Positions 35,815-45,611 of a stretch of 64,000 bases of DNA are shown piece by piece; position 1 is the first letter of the stretch, and the number at the start of each line of letters is the position of its first letter. Both the position numbers and the translations under genes were made by a program. The notes under the pieces were generated by a model that was given only the letters and a program-made list of their open reading frames with translations, did no database searches and was not told the DNA's origin. The DNA is from Acidobacteriota bacterium (GTDB lineage: Bacteria; Acidobacteriota; Thermoanaerobaculia; Multivoradales; JBCCEF01): positions 1-64,000 of the forward strand of contig JBCCHV010000026.1 of NCBI GenBank assembly GCA_039028635.1, in the 5' to 3' direction.

Positions 35815-36576
35815 TCAAGAGCCGGTCGCCGGCTCGTCTTCGAGGGCGGACGCCTCCGCCGAGAGATCGAGCACCTTCTCTCGCACCGCGGTCACCAGCT
35901 CGCCCTTGCGGCGCAAGCCGTAGTCGGCCACCGCGATCGGCTCGCCGAGGCGCAGTCGCACGGTCCCCGGCTGGATTCTCCAGCTATCCCGCGGCAGCAC
36001 GTCGCGGGTGCCCTGCACCCCCACCGGCACGATCGCCGCGCCGGCCTTGAGGGCGACCAGGAACCCTCCGCGCTCGAAGGTTCCCACCCGCCCATCCGGC
36101 GAGCGCGTGCCCTCCGGAAAGAACAGCACCGAGGCCCCCGAGTGCAGGCGCTGGCTGGCGGCACGATAGACCTCCCGGGCCTTGCTGCGGTCCCTGCGAT
36201 CGACCGGGATGAAGCCTCCCGCCCACAGCGCCCAGCCGAACACCGGAATCAGGAACAGACTGCGCTTGGCGGCGAAGCGCAGCGTGCCCGGCAGAATGGA
36301 CAGCAGGGCCGGGATGTCGAAGTAGCTCTGATGGTTGGCGAGGTAGACGAAGCCTTTCCCGGCGGCCACGGTGGGCGGGATCTCGGCCTCCACCCGCACC
36401 CCGGCCACCCACAGCAGGCCGCGCGACCAGACCCGCGCCAGGGCACACATCAGGTTGCCGCGCGGCGGCACCCAGCTGAGCAGGATCGCCGCCGAGGCGA
36501 GCACCAGGGTGGCGGGAATCAAATAGACAACGGCAAGGGCGGTCCACAGGTAGGACCCGCGGCGCGGCTCGGACAT
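35815..36576 (-). CDS. plsC: 1-acyl-sn-glycerol-3-phosphate acyltransferase
   Basis: Adds the second acyl chain to make phosphatidic acid at the inner membrane. The acyltransferase blocks are NHQSYFD (block I, N-H-x4-D), FIPVDRRD (block II), FFPEGTRS (block III) and VPVGVQGT (block IV). A hydrophobic N-terminus (LWTALAVVYLIPATLVLASAAILL) anchors it. The ATG at 36576 follows GGAGAG; the open frame further upstream is unlikely. Length is 253 aa. It is divergent from the SPFH gene. Confidence 0.92.
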   Translation of the reverse strand: MSEPRRGSYLWTALAVVYLIPATLVLASAAILLSWVPPRGNLMCALARVWSRGLLWVAGVRVEAEIPPTVAAGKGFVYLANHQSYFDIPALLSILPGTLRFAAKRSLFLIPVFGWALWAGGFIPVDRRDRSKAREVYRAASQRLHSGASVLFFPEGTRSPDGRVGTFERGGFLVALKAGAAIVPVGVQGTRDVLPRDSWRIQPGTVRLRLGEPIAVADYGLRRKGELVTAVREKVLDLSAEASALEDEPATGS

Positions 36577-36672
36577 GGCGATTCGTCTCTCCGTGGTAGG
36601 CCCCGAAGGGGGCGACCCATTATGGCCCGAATCGGCGACCAGCAACCCACCCGACGGAATAGACATCAAAGT

Positions 36673-36689
36673 GATATCATATAGATATC
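36673..36689. promoter_or_regulatory. Double GATATC operator upstream of SPFH/RHH pair
   Basis: Two perfect GATATC palindromes (36673-36678, 36684-36689) lie 11 bp apart, one helical turn, joined by ATATA in a strongly AT-rich patch. They end 23 bases before the ATG at 36713. The downstream pair includes a small ribbon-helix-helix protein, a class that often binds tandem palindromes to control its own operon. Confidence 0.6.
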
Positions 36690-36712
36690 GAATTGACTTG
36701 GGAGATCCAGAG

Positions 36713-37600
36713 ATGACAAAGCAAACCCCACAGATTCGTGAAACCTCATCCCCCGGCGGCCCCGGCCTGCCGATGCTGTTCTTTGCCCTCGCCCTGCTCG
36801 CCGTTTCGGCCTACCTGGTGCGCGCCGCGATTCTCGCCGAAAGCCCCTGGGGCACGGTGGGGGCCCTCGCCCTGCTGATGGTTTCGATCCTGCTGCTCAC
36901 CGGCCTCTACACGGTCCACCCCAATGAGGCCAAGGTTCTGCAGCTCTTCGGCTCCTATCGCGCCTCGGTGCGACGCCCGGGCCTGCGCTGGGCCAACCCC
37001 TTCTACTCGAAGAAGAAAATCTCCCAGCGCACCCGCAACTTCGAGACCGGCAAGCTGAAGGTCAACGACCGCAACGGCAACCCGATCGAGATCGGAGCGG
37101 TGGTCGTCTGGCGGGTGATCGACACGGCCGAGGCCCTGTTCAACGTCGACGACTTCAAGAACTTCGTCGAGGTGCAGAGCGAGGCCGCCCTGCGCAACCT
37201 CGCCACCGGCTACCCCTACGACGCCCACAAGGCCGGTGAGGAGGCCCTCGCCAGTCACACCAGCCAAATCTCCGGAGAGCTGCGCGATCAGGTGCAGCAG
37301 CGCCTCGACCAGGCCGGCGTCGAAGTCATCGAGACCCGCATCAGCCACCTCGCCTACTCACCGGAGATCGCCGCCGCCATGCTGCAGCGTCAGCAGGCCA
37401 GCGCGGTGGTGGCGGCGCGCCAGAAGATCGTCGAAGGGGCCGTCGGCATGGTCGAGCACGCCCTCGAGATGCTCTCCGAGCAGCAGGTGGTCGAGCTCGA
37501 CGAAGAGCGCAAGGCAGCGATGGTCAGCAACCTGTTGGTGGTGCTCTGCAGCGACCGCCACACCCAGCCGGTGGTCAACACGGGCACCCTTCACCACTAG
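36713..37600 (+). CDS. SPFH/Band 7 membrane protein
   Basis: A 295-residue stomatin/prohibitin-type protein. Two transmembrane helices lie at residues ~17-35 and ~43-62. The SPFH domain follows: [70 protein letters not shown], then the helical region with [39 protein letters not shown]. Such proteins form large rings that organise membrane domains or restrain FtsH-like proteases. The ATG 36713 follows GGGAGA. A small ribbon-helix-helix gene follows after 13 bases. Confidence 0.9.
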   Translation: MTKQTPQIRETSSPGGPGLPMLFFALALLAVSAYLVRAAILAESPWGTVGALALLMVSILLLTGLYTVHPNEAKVLQLFGSYRASVRRPGLRWANPFYSKKKISQRTRNFETGKLKVNDRNGNPIEIGAVVVWRVIDTAEALFNVDDFKNFVEVQSEAALRNLATGYPYDAHKAGEEALASHTSQISGELRDQVQQRLDQAGVEVIETRISHLAYSPEIAAAMLQRQQASAVVAARQKIVEGAVGMVEHALEMLSEQQVVELDEERKAAMVSNLLVVLCSDRHTQPVVNTGTLHH

Positions 37601-37613
37601 GCTCCGAGCGACC

Positions 37614-37793
37614 ATGGCGAAGCGCAAGGGATTCCCTCTCCGGGTCGATCCGCGGCTCTACGAAGCCCTCCGCAAATGGGCCGCGGACGACCTGCGCAGC
37701 GTCAACGGCCAGATCGAGTTCCTGCTCCTCGAAGCGGTGCGCAAAGCCGGCCGCTGGAAGCCCCCGAAAGCGGCGGAACCAGCGGACGAATGA
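37614..37793 (+). CDS. Small ribbon-helix-helix (Arc-like) protein
   Basis: A 59-residue basic protein. [44 protein letters not shown] matches an Arc/MetJ-type ribbon-helix-helix: one strand (FPLRVD), helix A, a turn, and helix B. It would bind DNA as a dimer. It begins 13 bases after the SPFH gene, and the pair lies behind two tandem GATATC sites, so autoregulation is a good guess. No toxin-like partner is present, so it should not be called an antitoxin. Confidence 0.85.
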   Translation: MAKRKGFPLRVDPRLYEALRKWAADDLRSVNGQIEFLLLEAVRKAGRWKPPKAAEPADE

Positions 37794-37873
37794 AAAGGGG
37801 CTGAGAGGCGGCACCTCGAGCTGCCCGCGAGAGCGGTTCCAGCGAGCAGCGGCCTGCTAGACTGCCAGCTCCG

Positions 37874-38281
37874 ATGAACCGCAGCGACACCCTGCGCAGC
37901 CGGCTCCGTTGGCTCGGCCTGCTCCGCGCCTCTTTGATCGCCGGCGCCGCTTACGACGTCCTGTTCGCAGCCCTCATGGTGCTGGCCCCGCAGGCGGCCT
38001 CGGAGCACCTCGCCATCCCCCTTCCAGGGCCACCCTTCTATCTGCCGCTGATCGCCGTCTTCCTGCTCATGCTGGCCGCCCTCTACCTGGCGGCGGCGGA
38101 GGATCCGCGACGCTACAGCGCCGTGATTCTGGTCGCCATCTTCGGCCGCGCCGCCGGCGCGGTCGTGCTCGGCGTCATCGCCCTGCGCCGCCCCGACCTG
38201 CCGAGCCTCTACCTGCTGGCCGCGGCAGATGCCGTCTTCGCCCTCACCCACTTCCTCTTCTGGCGCCGCCTGCGAACATGA
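37874..38281 (+). CDS. Small four-helix membrane protein
   Basis: A 135-residue hydrophobic protein with about four transmembrane helices (residues ~14-38, 52-72, 80-103, 112-130). Family not recognised. Its TGA overlaps the ATG of the MlaE-like permease (38278-38281), so it probably belongs to the same operon as the lipid transporter. A role as an accessory subunit is inference only. A TAGACT box lies ten bases before the ATG. Confidence 0.7.
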   Translation: MNRSDTLRSRLRWLGLLRASLIAGAAYDVLFAALMVLAPQAASEHLAIPLPGPPFYLPLIAVFLLMLAALYLAAAEDPRRYSAVILVAIFGRAAGAVVLGVIALRRPDLPSLYLLAAADAVFALTHFLFWRRLRT

Positions 38282-39033
38282 ACCAACTGCTGCGCTGGGC
38301 CGAGGTGCTCGGCGAGGTCACCGAGCTCACCGGCCGCTCGATCCGCGCCCTCTTTCGCCGCCCTTGGGACTTCGGTTCGTGGGTGGTGCAAATGGAGCAG
38401 CTCGGCGTCTCGTCCCTCGGCGTCGCCGCCATCACCACCACCTTCACAGGCATGGTGCTGGCGCTGCAGTACGCCCTCGGTTTCGCCGCCCTCGGCGGCA
38501 AGTGGTACGTCGGCTCGATCGTCTCCGCCTCGCTGGTGCGAGAGCTCGGCCCGGTGCTCACCGCCCTGGTGGTCGGCGGCCGCATCGGCTCCGGCATGAC
38601 CGCCGAGATCGGCACCATGAAGGTCACCGAGCAGGTCGACGCCATGCGCTCGATGGCCGCCGACCCGGTCAAGAAGCTGGTGGTGCCAAAGCTCGCCGCC
38701 ACCCTCCTCATGCTGCCCTGCCTGACCATCCTCGGCGATGCCCTCGGCATCCTCGGCGGACTGCTGATCGCGATCTACGAGCTCGACGTCTCGCCGGGCC
38801 TCTACCTCAACGACGTGCTCGACTCGCTAGCCATCGGCGACATCGTCAGCGGCGTCGGAAAGACCTTCTTCTTCGGCTATTTCATCGCCATCATCGGGTG
38901 CTACAATGGCCTCACCGCCGATGGAGGAGCTGATGGTGTCGGACGGGCCACCACCAACACCGTGGTGTTTTCGTCGATCTCGATCCTGGTCTCCGATTTC
39001 TTCCTCACCAAGCTGTTCTCGATCATCGTCTGA
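38278..39033 (+). CDS. MlaE-type ABC transporter permease
   Basis: Inner-membrane permease of an MCE lipid transport system. The 251 residues show the MlaE family features: an amphipathic N-terminus, GVAAITTTFTGMVLALQ, SLVRELGPVLTALVVGGRIGSGMTAEIGTMKVTEQVDAMRSMAADP, and a C-terminal membrane bundle. It overlaps the upstream gene by four bases, and the ATPase starts 10 bases downstream. Confidence 0.95.
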   Translation: MNQLLRWAEVLGEVTELTGRSIRALFRRPWDFGSWVVQMEQLGVSSLGVAAITTTFTGMVLALQYALGFAALGGKWYVGSIVSASLVRELGPVLTALVVGGRIGSGMTAEIGTMKVTEQVDAMRSMAADPVKKLVVPKLAATLLMLPCLTILGDALGILGGLLIAIYELDVSPGLYLNDVLDSLAIGDIVSGVGKTFFFGYFIAIIGCYNGLTADGGADGVGRATTNTVVFSSISILVSDFFLTKLFSIIV

Positions 39034-39043
39034 TGGTGCTCCC

Positions 39044-39802
39044 ATGACCCGAGCCCTGTTCAGCATTCGCGGCCTGGGCAAGTCCTATGGCGACAAGCAG
39101 GTTCTGGCGGACCTCGACTTCGACGTCTTCGCCGGCGAGTGCCTGGTGATCCTCGGCGGCTCCGGCAGCGGCAAGAGCGTCACCCTGCGTCAGCTCAACG
39201 GCCTCGAGCGGCCGAGCGCCGGTCGCGTCGAGTTCGATGGCATCGAGATCTCAAACCTGAGCGAAGCGCAGCTGTTTCCGATCCGTCGGCGCATCGCCAT
39301 GCTGTTTCAGAGCGGCGCCCTGTTCGACTCCATGAATGTCGCCGACAACATCGCCTTTCCCCTGCGCGAGCACACCGACCTCGACGAGGCGGCGATCGCC
39401 GAACGGGTCGCCGAACGGCTGGCCCGGGTGCGCCTGGCGGGGATCGAAGAGCGCATGCCGGCGGATCTCTCGGGCGGCATGCGCAAGCGCGTGGCCCTCG
39501 CCCGCTCCCTCGCCCTCGACCCCGAGGTGGTGCTCTTCGACGAGCCCACCACCGGCCTCGATCCGCGCACCTCGGCGACCATCGCCAGCCTCATCCGCAG
39601 CACCCAGGAAGAGCTCGGCGTGACCTCCGTGGTGGTCACCCACGACCTGCCCCTGGCGCGCACCGTCGGCGACCGCCTGGCCTTCCTCGACCACGGCCGC
39701 TTCCGCTTCATCGGTACCTGGGAAGAGGCCGATCAATTGGACGATCCACGGGTGGTGGACTTCCTCGCTGGCCGCGAGGAGGAGGACGCCGATGCGGCCT
39801 GA
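39044..39802 (+). CDS. MlaF-type ABC transporter ATPase
   Basis: Cytosolic ATPase of the MCE transporter, 252 aa. Walker A is GGSGSGKSV, the signature is LSGGMRKRVALAR with the RKR form typical of MlaF/TTG-type ATPases, and Walker B is VVLFDEPTTGLDP. H-loop VTHD is present. It overlaps the MlaD gene by 11 bases. Confidence 0.95.
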   Translation: MTRALFSIRGLGKSYGDKQVLADLDFDVFAGECLVILGGSGSGKSVTLRQLNGLERPSAGRVEFDGIEISNLSEAQLFPIRRRIAMLFQSGALFDSMNVADNIAFPLREHTDLDEAAIAERVAERLARVRLAGIEERMPADLSGGMRKRVALARSLALDPEVVLFDEPTTGLDPRTSATIASLIRSTQEELGVTSVVVTHDLPLARTVGDRLAFLDHGRFRFIGTWEEADQLDDPRVVDFLAGREEEDADAA

Positions 39803-40943
39803 CGGCGGCAGCCGCCAGCGCGTCGGCCTGGTGGTCATCCTGGCGTTGCTGGTGCTGGCGGCGGCGATCTTCCTGATCGGCCGCGAGGGCAACCTGTTCT
39901 CGCCCAAGAACCGCTACTTCACGCGCTTCGCCAACGTCAGCGGCCTGCAGAGTGGCAACCCGGTGCAGCTCAACGGCGTCGACGTCGGCAATGTCGAGAA
40001 GGTGGTGCTGCCGGAGAACGCCGGCGAGACCACCATCCGGGTCTGGATCGCGATCGATCGGCGCTACGCGGAGCGCATCCGGGAAGACTCCGAAGCGCGC
40101 ATCAAGACCCTCGGCCTGCTGGGCGACAAGTTCGTCGAGATCACCTCCGGCTCGCCGGACAAGGCCGCCATCCCCACCGGTTCCGAGATTCGCGTCGCGC
40201 CGGCCACCAGCGTCGACGCCCTACTCGCCTCGGGCGAAGACACGGTCGACAACGTGGTCGCCATCTCATCGTCCCTGCGCACCGTCCTGGAGCGCATGGA
40301 GCGCGGCGAGGGTCTAGTCGGCGAGCTCACCTCGCGCACCGAGAAGGGCGCCCGTCTGACCGAATCGGTGGTCACCACCATGGAGACCATCGAGCGCATC
40401 GCCGACCGCATCGAGACGGGCGACGGGGCGGTGGCGCGGCTGATCAACGACCAGGATCTGGCGGACCGCCTGAGCCGGTCGGTGGCCACCTTCGACGACC
40501 TGATGGCCTCCGTCCGGGAGGGCGAGGGGCTGGTTCCCCGGCTGCTGCAGGACGAGTCCTATCCGGCCCAGCTCGATGAGACCCTGAGCAGCCTGCGCCA
40601 GGCCTCGACGGACCTGGCGGCCTTCACCGAGCGCCTCGACGGATCGTCCGGGCTGGTCGACAAGCTGCTCACCGACGAGGCCTACGCCGAAGAGGTGAGC
40701 GAAAACCTCCGCCAGCTCGTCGAGCGCCTCAATCGCCTGTCCGGTCAGCTCACCGAAGGCGACGGCACGGCGGCCCGCCTGATCGCCGACCCGCAGGTCT
40801 ACGAAGCATTGAACGATGTTATCGTCGGCATCAATGAGTCACGCCTTCTGCGCTGGCTGATTCGCAACCGACAGAAGGCGGGCATCGAGAAGCGCTACGA
40901 CGAGGCCCGCGCGGAAGATTCCAGCTCGACGAGTCCGCGCTGA
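39792..40943 (+). CDS. MCE-domain (MlaD-like) lipid-binding subunit
   Basis: A 383-residue periplasmic subunit. An N-terminal transmembrane helix (residues ~11-30) is followed by one MCE domain (FANVSGLQSGNPVQLNGVDVGNVEKV...LGLLGDKFVEITSG, residues ~42-140). The remaining ~240 residues are a long helical tail with repeated GEGLVPRLL/GLVDKLL/GTAARLI units, likely forming a tube or tip. MlaB, MlaC and an outer-membrane subunit are not in the window, so the full route of the lipid is unknown. Confidence 0.94.
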   Translation: MRPDGGSRQRVGLVVILALLVLAAAIFLIGREGNLFSPKNRYFTRFANVSGLQSGNPVQLNGVDVGNVEKVVLPENAGETTIRVWIAIDRRYAERIREDSEARIKTLGLLGDKFVEITSGSPDKAAIPTGSEIRVAPATSVDALLASGEDTVDNVVAISSSLRTVLERMERGEGLVGELTSRTEKGARLTESVVTTMETIERIADRIETGDGAVARLINDQDLADRLSRSVATFDDLMASVREGEGLVPRLLQDESYPAQLDETLSSLRQASTDLAAFTERLDGSSGLVDKLLTDEAYAEEVSENLRQLVERLNRLSGQLTEGDGTAARLIADPQVYEALNDVIVGINESRLLRWLIRNRQKAGIEKRYDEARAEDSSSTSPR

Positions 40944-40973
40944 ACGCCTCGCGGATTTCCGCTGCGAGAGACC

Positions 40974-41945
40974 ATGGCACGACACATCCTGATCACCGGC
41001 GGAGCGGGCTTCATCGGCTCCCACCTGACGCGGCGGCTGCTGTCGCGGGGCGATCGCGTCACCGTTCTCGACAACTTCAACGACTTCTACGACCCGGCCC
41101 GCAAGCGCCACAACGTGGCGCCCTTCATCGAGCGGCCGGACTACGCGCTGGTCGAAGGCGACATTCGCGACGCCGCCCTGGTCGATGAGCTCTTCGCGCG
41201 CCAGGAGCTCACCGGCGTGGTGCACCTGGCGGCCCGCGCCGGCGTCCGTCCCAGCCTGGCCGAGCCGGTGCTCTACGAAGACGTCAACTGCATCGGCACC
41301 CTACGCCTCCTCGAAGCGGCGCGACGTCACGGACCGGAGGTCTTCGTCTTCGGTTCCTCGTCCTCGGTCTACGGCATCAACGAGAAGGTTCCCTTCTCCG
41401 AAGACGACGAGATCAACCAGCCGATCAGCCCCTACGCCACCACCAAACGCACCGGCGAGCTGCTGTGCTACAACTACCATCACCTCTACGGACTGAAGAT
41501 CAGCTGCCTGCGATTCTTCACCGTCTACGGTCCTTGCCAGCGGCCCGAGATGGCGATCCACAAGTTCACCGACCTGATCGCCCGCGGTGAAGCGGTACCG
41601 ATGTTCGGGGAAGGCTCGAGTCGCCGCGACTACACCTACATCGACGACATCATCGACGGCGTCGTCGCGGCCCTCGACGGCGCCTTCGGCTTCGATATTT
41701 TCAATCTCGGCGGCGCCGAAACAACCGCCCTCTCGGACCTGGTGCAATGGATCGGTGAGGAGCTTGATACGGAACCGCGGATCGAGTATCTTCCGGCCCA
41801 GCCCGGGGACGTGCCGATCACCTTTGCCGATGTCACCAAGGCGGGCCGCCTCCTCGGCTACTCCCCTCGAGTTCCCATCCGCGAAGGACTGCGCCGTTCC
41901 GTCGCCTGGTATCGAGAAAGCCGAGCCGCCGTCGGTTCCGCCTGA
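40974..41945 (+). CDS. UDP-glucuronate 4-epimerase-like SDR
   Basis: Extended short-chain dehydrogenase of 323 aa. It has the Rossmann motif GGAGFIGSH, the NAD-binding DNFNDFYDP, the SSSSVYG stretch and the YATTK catalytic Tyr/Lys. The sequence DNFNDFYDPARKRHNV and YGPCQRPEMAIHKFTDLI are characteristic of UDP-glucuronate 4-epimerases. The product UDP-galacturonate feeds surface polysaccharides. It is followed after 57 bases by ugd. Confidence 0.88.
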   Translation: MARHILITGGAGFIGSHLTRRLLSRGDRVTVLDNFNDFYDPARKRHNVAPFIERPDYALVEGDIRDAALVDELFARQELTGVVHLAARAGVRPSLAEPVLYEDVNCIGTLRLLEAARRHGPEVFVFGSSSSVYGINEKVPFSEDDEINQPISPYATTKRTGELLCYNYHHLYGLKISCLRFFTVYGPCQRPEMAIHKFTDLIARGEAVPMFGEGSSRRDYTYIDDIIDGVVAALDGAFGFDIFNLGGAETTALSDLVQWIGEELDTEPRIEYLPAQPGDVPITFADVTKAGRLLGYSPRVPIREGLRRSVAWYRESRAAVGSA

Positions 41946-42002
41946 GTCTTGCGGGCGGCCTCGCCAACTTCCAGCTGCTGAAACTCCGAGGGACTGAAGA
42001 TC

Positions 42003-43369
42003 ATGAAAGTCTGTGTCGTAGGTAGCGGTTATGTCGGTTTGGTCACCGGCGCCTGTCTCGCCGACTTCGGCATGACCGTGACCGGCGTCGACAAGGACGC
42101 CTCGAAGATCGCGGCCCTTCACCGCGGCGAAATCCCGATCTACGAGCCGGGCCTGCGCAGCCTGGTGGCCAAGAACGAGACCGCCGGCCGGCTCTCCTTC
42201 ACCACCGAGCTGGGGCCGGCCATCGAGGAGGCCCAGGCGGTGTTCATCGCCGTCGGCACGCCCCCCAAGGCCGACGGCTCGGCGGATCTCACCTTCGTCC
42301 GCCAGGTGGCCGAGTCGGTGGCCGACCATCTCAACGGCTACAAGATCATCGTCACCAAGAGCACCGTGCCGATCGGCACCGGCCAGATGATCGAAGACAT
42401 CGTGCACCAGCGCACCGCCGGCCGCCAGGCCTTCGCGGTGGTGAGCAACCCGGAGTTCCTGCGCGAAGGCTCGGCGATCGAGGACTTCATGCGCCCGGAT
42501 CGGGTGGTGATCGGCAGCCGCGACCCCCGAGCCCTCGAGCTGATGCGCGAGATCTACGCGCCACTGAAGGTGGCGGACGTGCCCTTCGTCGAGACCAACG
42601 TCGAGAGCGCCGAGCTGATCAAGTACGCCTCGAACGGCTTTCTCGCCACCAAAATCTCCTTCATCAACGAGGTCGCCGATCTCTGCGAAGCGCTCGGCGC
42701 CGACGTCGAAGTGGTGTCGCGCGGCATGGGTCTCGACAACCGCATCGGCCCGAAGTTCCTGAGCGCCGGGCCGGGCTTCGGCGGCTCCTGCTTCCCCAAG
42801 GACACCCGCGCGGTGGTTCAGATCGCCCACGATGCCGGCCGCCGCTTCCACATCGTCGAAGCCGTCCTCGAGGTCAACAATGCCACCCAGCGGCGCATGA
42901 TCGACAAGGTCGACGACGCCCTCGACGGCGTCGCCGGCAAGAGCCTCGCCCTCCTCGGCCTGTCCTTCAAGCCGGACACCGACGACATCCGCGAATCGCC
43001 GGCCCTGACCATCGCCGCCGGCCTGGCGGAGCGCGGCGCCACCCTGCGAGTGTTCGATCCGGAGGCGATGGAGGCGTCGCAACCGATCCTGCCCCAGGCG
43101 ACCTTCTGCAGCGGTCCCTACGAGGCCGCCGACGGAGCCGACGCGGTGATCATCCTGACCGAGTGGAACCAGTTCCGGGCCCTCGAGCTCGAGGAGCTGC
43201 GCCAGCGCGTTCGCCAGCCCACGATCATCGACCTGCGCAACATCTACGAACCCGCGCGGGTGGCCGCCGCCGGTTTTCGCTATGTTTCCGTGGGCCGATC
43301 CGAAGCGCGGCCGGCGGAGCAGGCAGCCGAAACCGCCGCAACGCCGGCCGTGGCCCAAGGCGGTGAAGC

Positions 43370-43373
<4 letters not shown>
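42003..43373 (+). CDS. ugd: UDP-glucose 6-dehydrogenase
   Basis: Oxidises UDP-glucose twice with NAD+ to UDP-glucuronate. The N-terminal Rossmann fold has [10 protein letters not shown], and the catalytic cysteine is C263 in [12 protein letters not shown]. The late [17 protein letters not shown] and [13 protein letters not shown] are family motifs. Length is 456 aa; the last ~25 residues are a Pro/Ala-rich tail. Its stop overlaps the next start (ATGA at 43370). Confidence 0.96.
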
Positions 43374-44326
<953 letters not shown>

Positions 44327-44364
44327 CCGGGATCAGCCGCTGCCTCGGCCTAGCTTCGACGGAT

Positions 44365-44370
44365 TAGAAT
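44365..44370 (+). promoter_or_regulatory. -10 box of a candidate leaderless promoter
   Basis: TAGAAT ends six bases before the ATG at 44377, exactly as at 29923. No ribosome-binding site intervenes. Confidence 0.45.
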
Positions 44371-44376
44371 CGCGCC

Positions 44377-44640
44377 ATGGCGAATTCCCTCGAATCCCTG
44401 ATCTTCGCCCTCGAAAAGTACCCCCAGCAGGTCGAAGCGGCGCCGCTCGCGGAGTTGCTGATCGAGAGCGCCCGCCAAACCGACAAACGACCGGCCTACG
44501 TCAAGCTGGCGGTGCCGGACGCTGTCGTCAAGAGCTTGCGCGGCTCGCGCGCTGGCGACCTGTTGCTGATGGTGCGAGTGCCCAAGGAGGTCGTCGACCG
44601 CCAGGGCAGCAGCATCATCCTGCCTGGTGAGGCGGACTAG
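44377..44640 (+). CDS. Small hypothetical protein, 87 aa
   Basis: Not recognised. The sequence has a helical first half (LESLIFALEKYPQQVEAAPLAELLIESARQ) and a beta-rich second half (AYVKLAVPDAVVKSL..., LLLMVRVPKEVV...). No signal peptide or metal motif is seen. It precedes the YggX-like gene by 23 bases and may share its transcript. Confidence 0.65.
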   Translation: MANSLESLIFALEKYPQQVEAAPLAELLIESARQTDKRPAYVKLAVPDAVVKSLRGSRAGDLLLMVRVPKEVVDRQGSSIILPGEAD

Positions 44641-44663
44641 CCCGCCCTCGAAAGGAGTCCCCC

Positions 44664-44906
44664 GTGACCACCGTTGCATGCAGCCGCTGCGGGCAGGAGA
44701 AGCCCGCCCTCACGCGCTCTCCCCTGCCCGGCGCCGTCGGCGAGGAGATCGTCGCCAAGGCCTGTTCCGACTGCTGGGGTGAATGGCAGAACATGGAAGT
44801 GATGGTGATCAACGAGCTGCGCCTCAACTTCATGGACCCCAAGTCCCAGAAGATTCTGCAGGGCCACATGCGGGAGTTCCTGCAGATGCCGAGTGGCGAC
44901 GCCTGA
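44664..44906 (+). CDS. YggX-like protein with two CxxC motifs
   Basis: An 80-residue protein like YggX, linked in enterobacteria to iron trafficking and protection of Fe-S enzymes. It keeps PLPGAVGEEI (matching PGELGxRI), CWGEWQNMEVMVINELRLNFMDP and the terminal FL. It differs from E. coli YggX in having four cysteines as CxxC pairs, C6/C9 and C34/C37, consistent with a zinc or iron site. It overlaps the VTT membrane gene by 14 bases. Confidence 0.85.
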   Translation: MTTVACSRCGQEKPALTRSPLPGAVGEEIVAKACSDCWGEWQNMEVMVINELRLNFMDPKSQKILQGHMREFLQMPSGDA

Positions 44907-45609
44907 GGGTCGCGGATCCCGTATCCGCTTCGCCCTCCTGATCGCCCTCGCCCTGGGCGGCTTCGTTCTCTTCCGCTGGACACCGCTGGCCGGCGTCCTC
45001 GAGAGCGGAACCCTTCTCGATCGCTTGCGCGAACATCCTCTCGCGCCGGCCTTGTTCATCGGCGCCTACGCCCTGTTATGCCCGCTGGGGGTTCCGGTCA
45101 GCCCGCTGGTGGCGTCCGGCGGTGTCCTCTTCGGCCTCGGCCCCGGCACCGCCTACAACTTTCTCGGCGCCTTCGCCGGTTCCGCCACCAGCTATGGGCT
45201 GGCGCGCTTCCTGGGGCGCGACTTCGTCTCGCGCCTGGCCCGTGGTCGTCTGCAGCGGGCGGAGCGGCGGCTGCGCCGACAGAGCTTTTGGACCCTGGTG
45301 CAGATCCGCTTCATTCCGATCCCATTCCCGGTGGTCAATTTCGGGGCCGCCCTCGCTGGCGTCCCGGCAACCCGCTTCCTCGCCGCCACCGCCGTCGGCC
45401 TGCTGCCCGCCATCGCCGTCTACACGCAGGTGGGAGCCGCCGTGGTGGCCGCCGCCGGCAGCGGCGGCGAGGCGCGTTTCGCTCCCGCCGCCGCCGCCCT
45501 CGCCGGCCTGGTGCTACTGACCTGCATCCCACGGCTGTGGATTGGCCGCAAACGCCGCCGCCGGCTGGCCGACCTCAGCCGTCAGAGAAGCGGCCGCAGA
45601 CCGGCCTGA
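44893..45609 (+). CDS. VTT-domain (TVP38/DedA-related) membrane protein
   Basis: A 238-residue integral membrane protein with about six hydrophobic segments. The motif GVPVSPLVASGGVLFGLGPGTAYNFLGAFAGSATSYGLARFLGRDF and the later RFIPIPFPVVNFGAALAGVP match the VTT domain. DedA relatives flip lipids or support membrane homeostasis; no specific role can be assigned. The start overlaps the YggX-like gene. Confidence 0.88.
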   Translation: MATPEGRGSRIRFALLIALALGGFVLFRWTPLAGVLESGTLLDRLREHPLAPALFIGAYALLCPLGVPVSPLVASGGVLFGLGPGTAYNFLGAFAGSATSYGLARFLGRDFVSRLARGRLQRAERRLRRQSFWTLVQIRFIPIPFPVVNFGAALAGVPATRFLAATAVGLLPAIAVYTQVGAAVVAAAGSGGEARFAPAAAALAGLVLLTCIPRLWIGRKRRRRLADLSRQRSGRRPA

Positions 45610-45611
45610 AG

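Noticed and set aside
37614-37793. SPFH/RHH pair as a toxin-antitoxin system
   Set aside because: The larger gene is an SPFH membrane protein with no nuclease or kinase toxin motif; the RHH protein alone does not make it an antitoxin.
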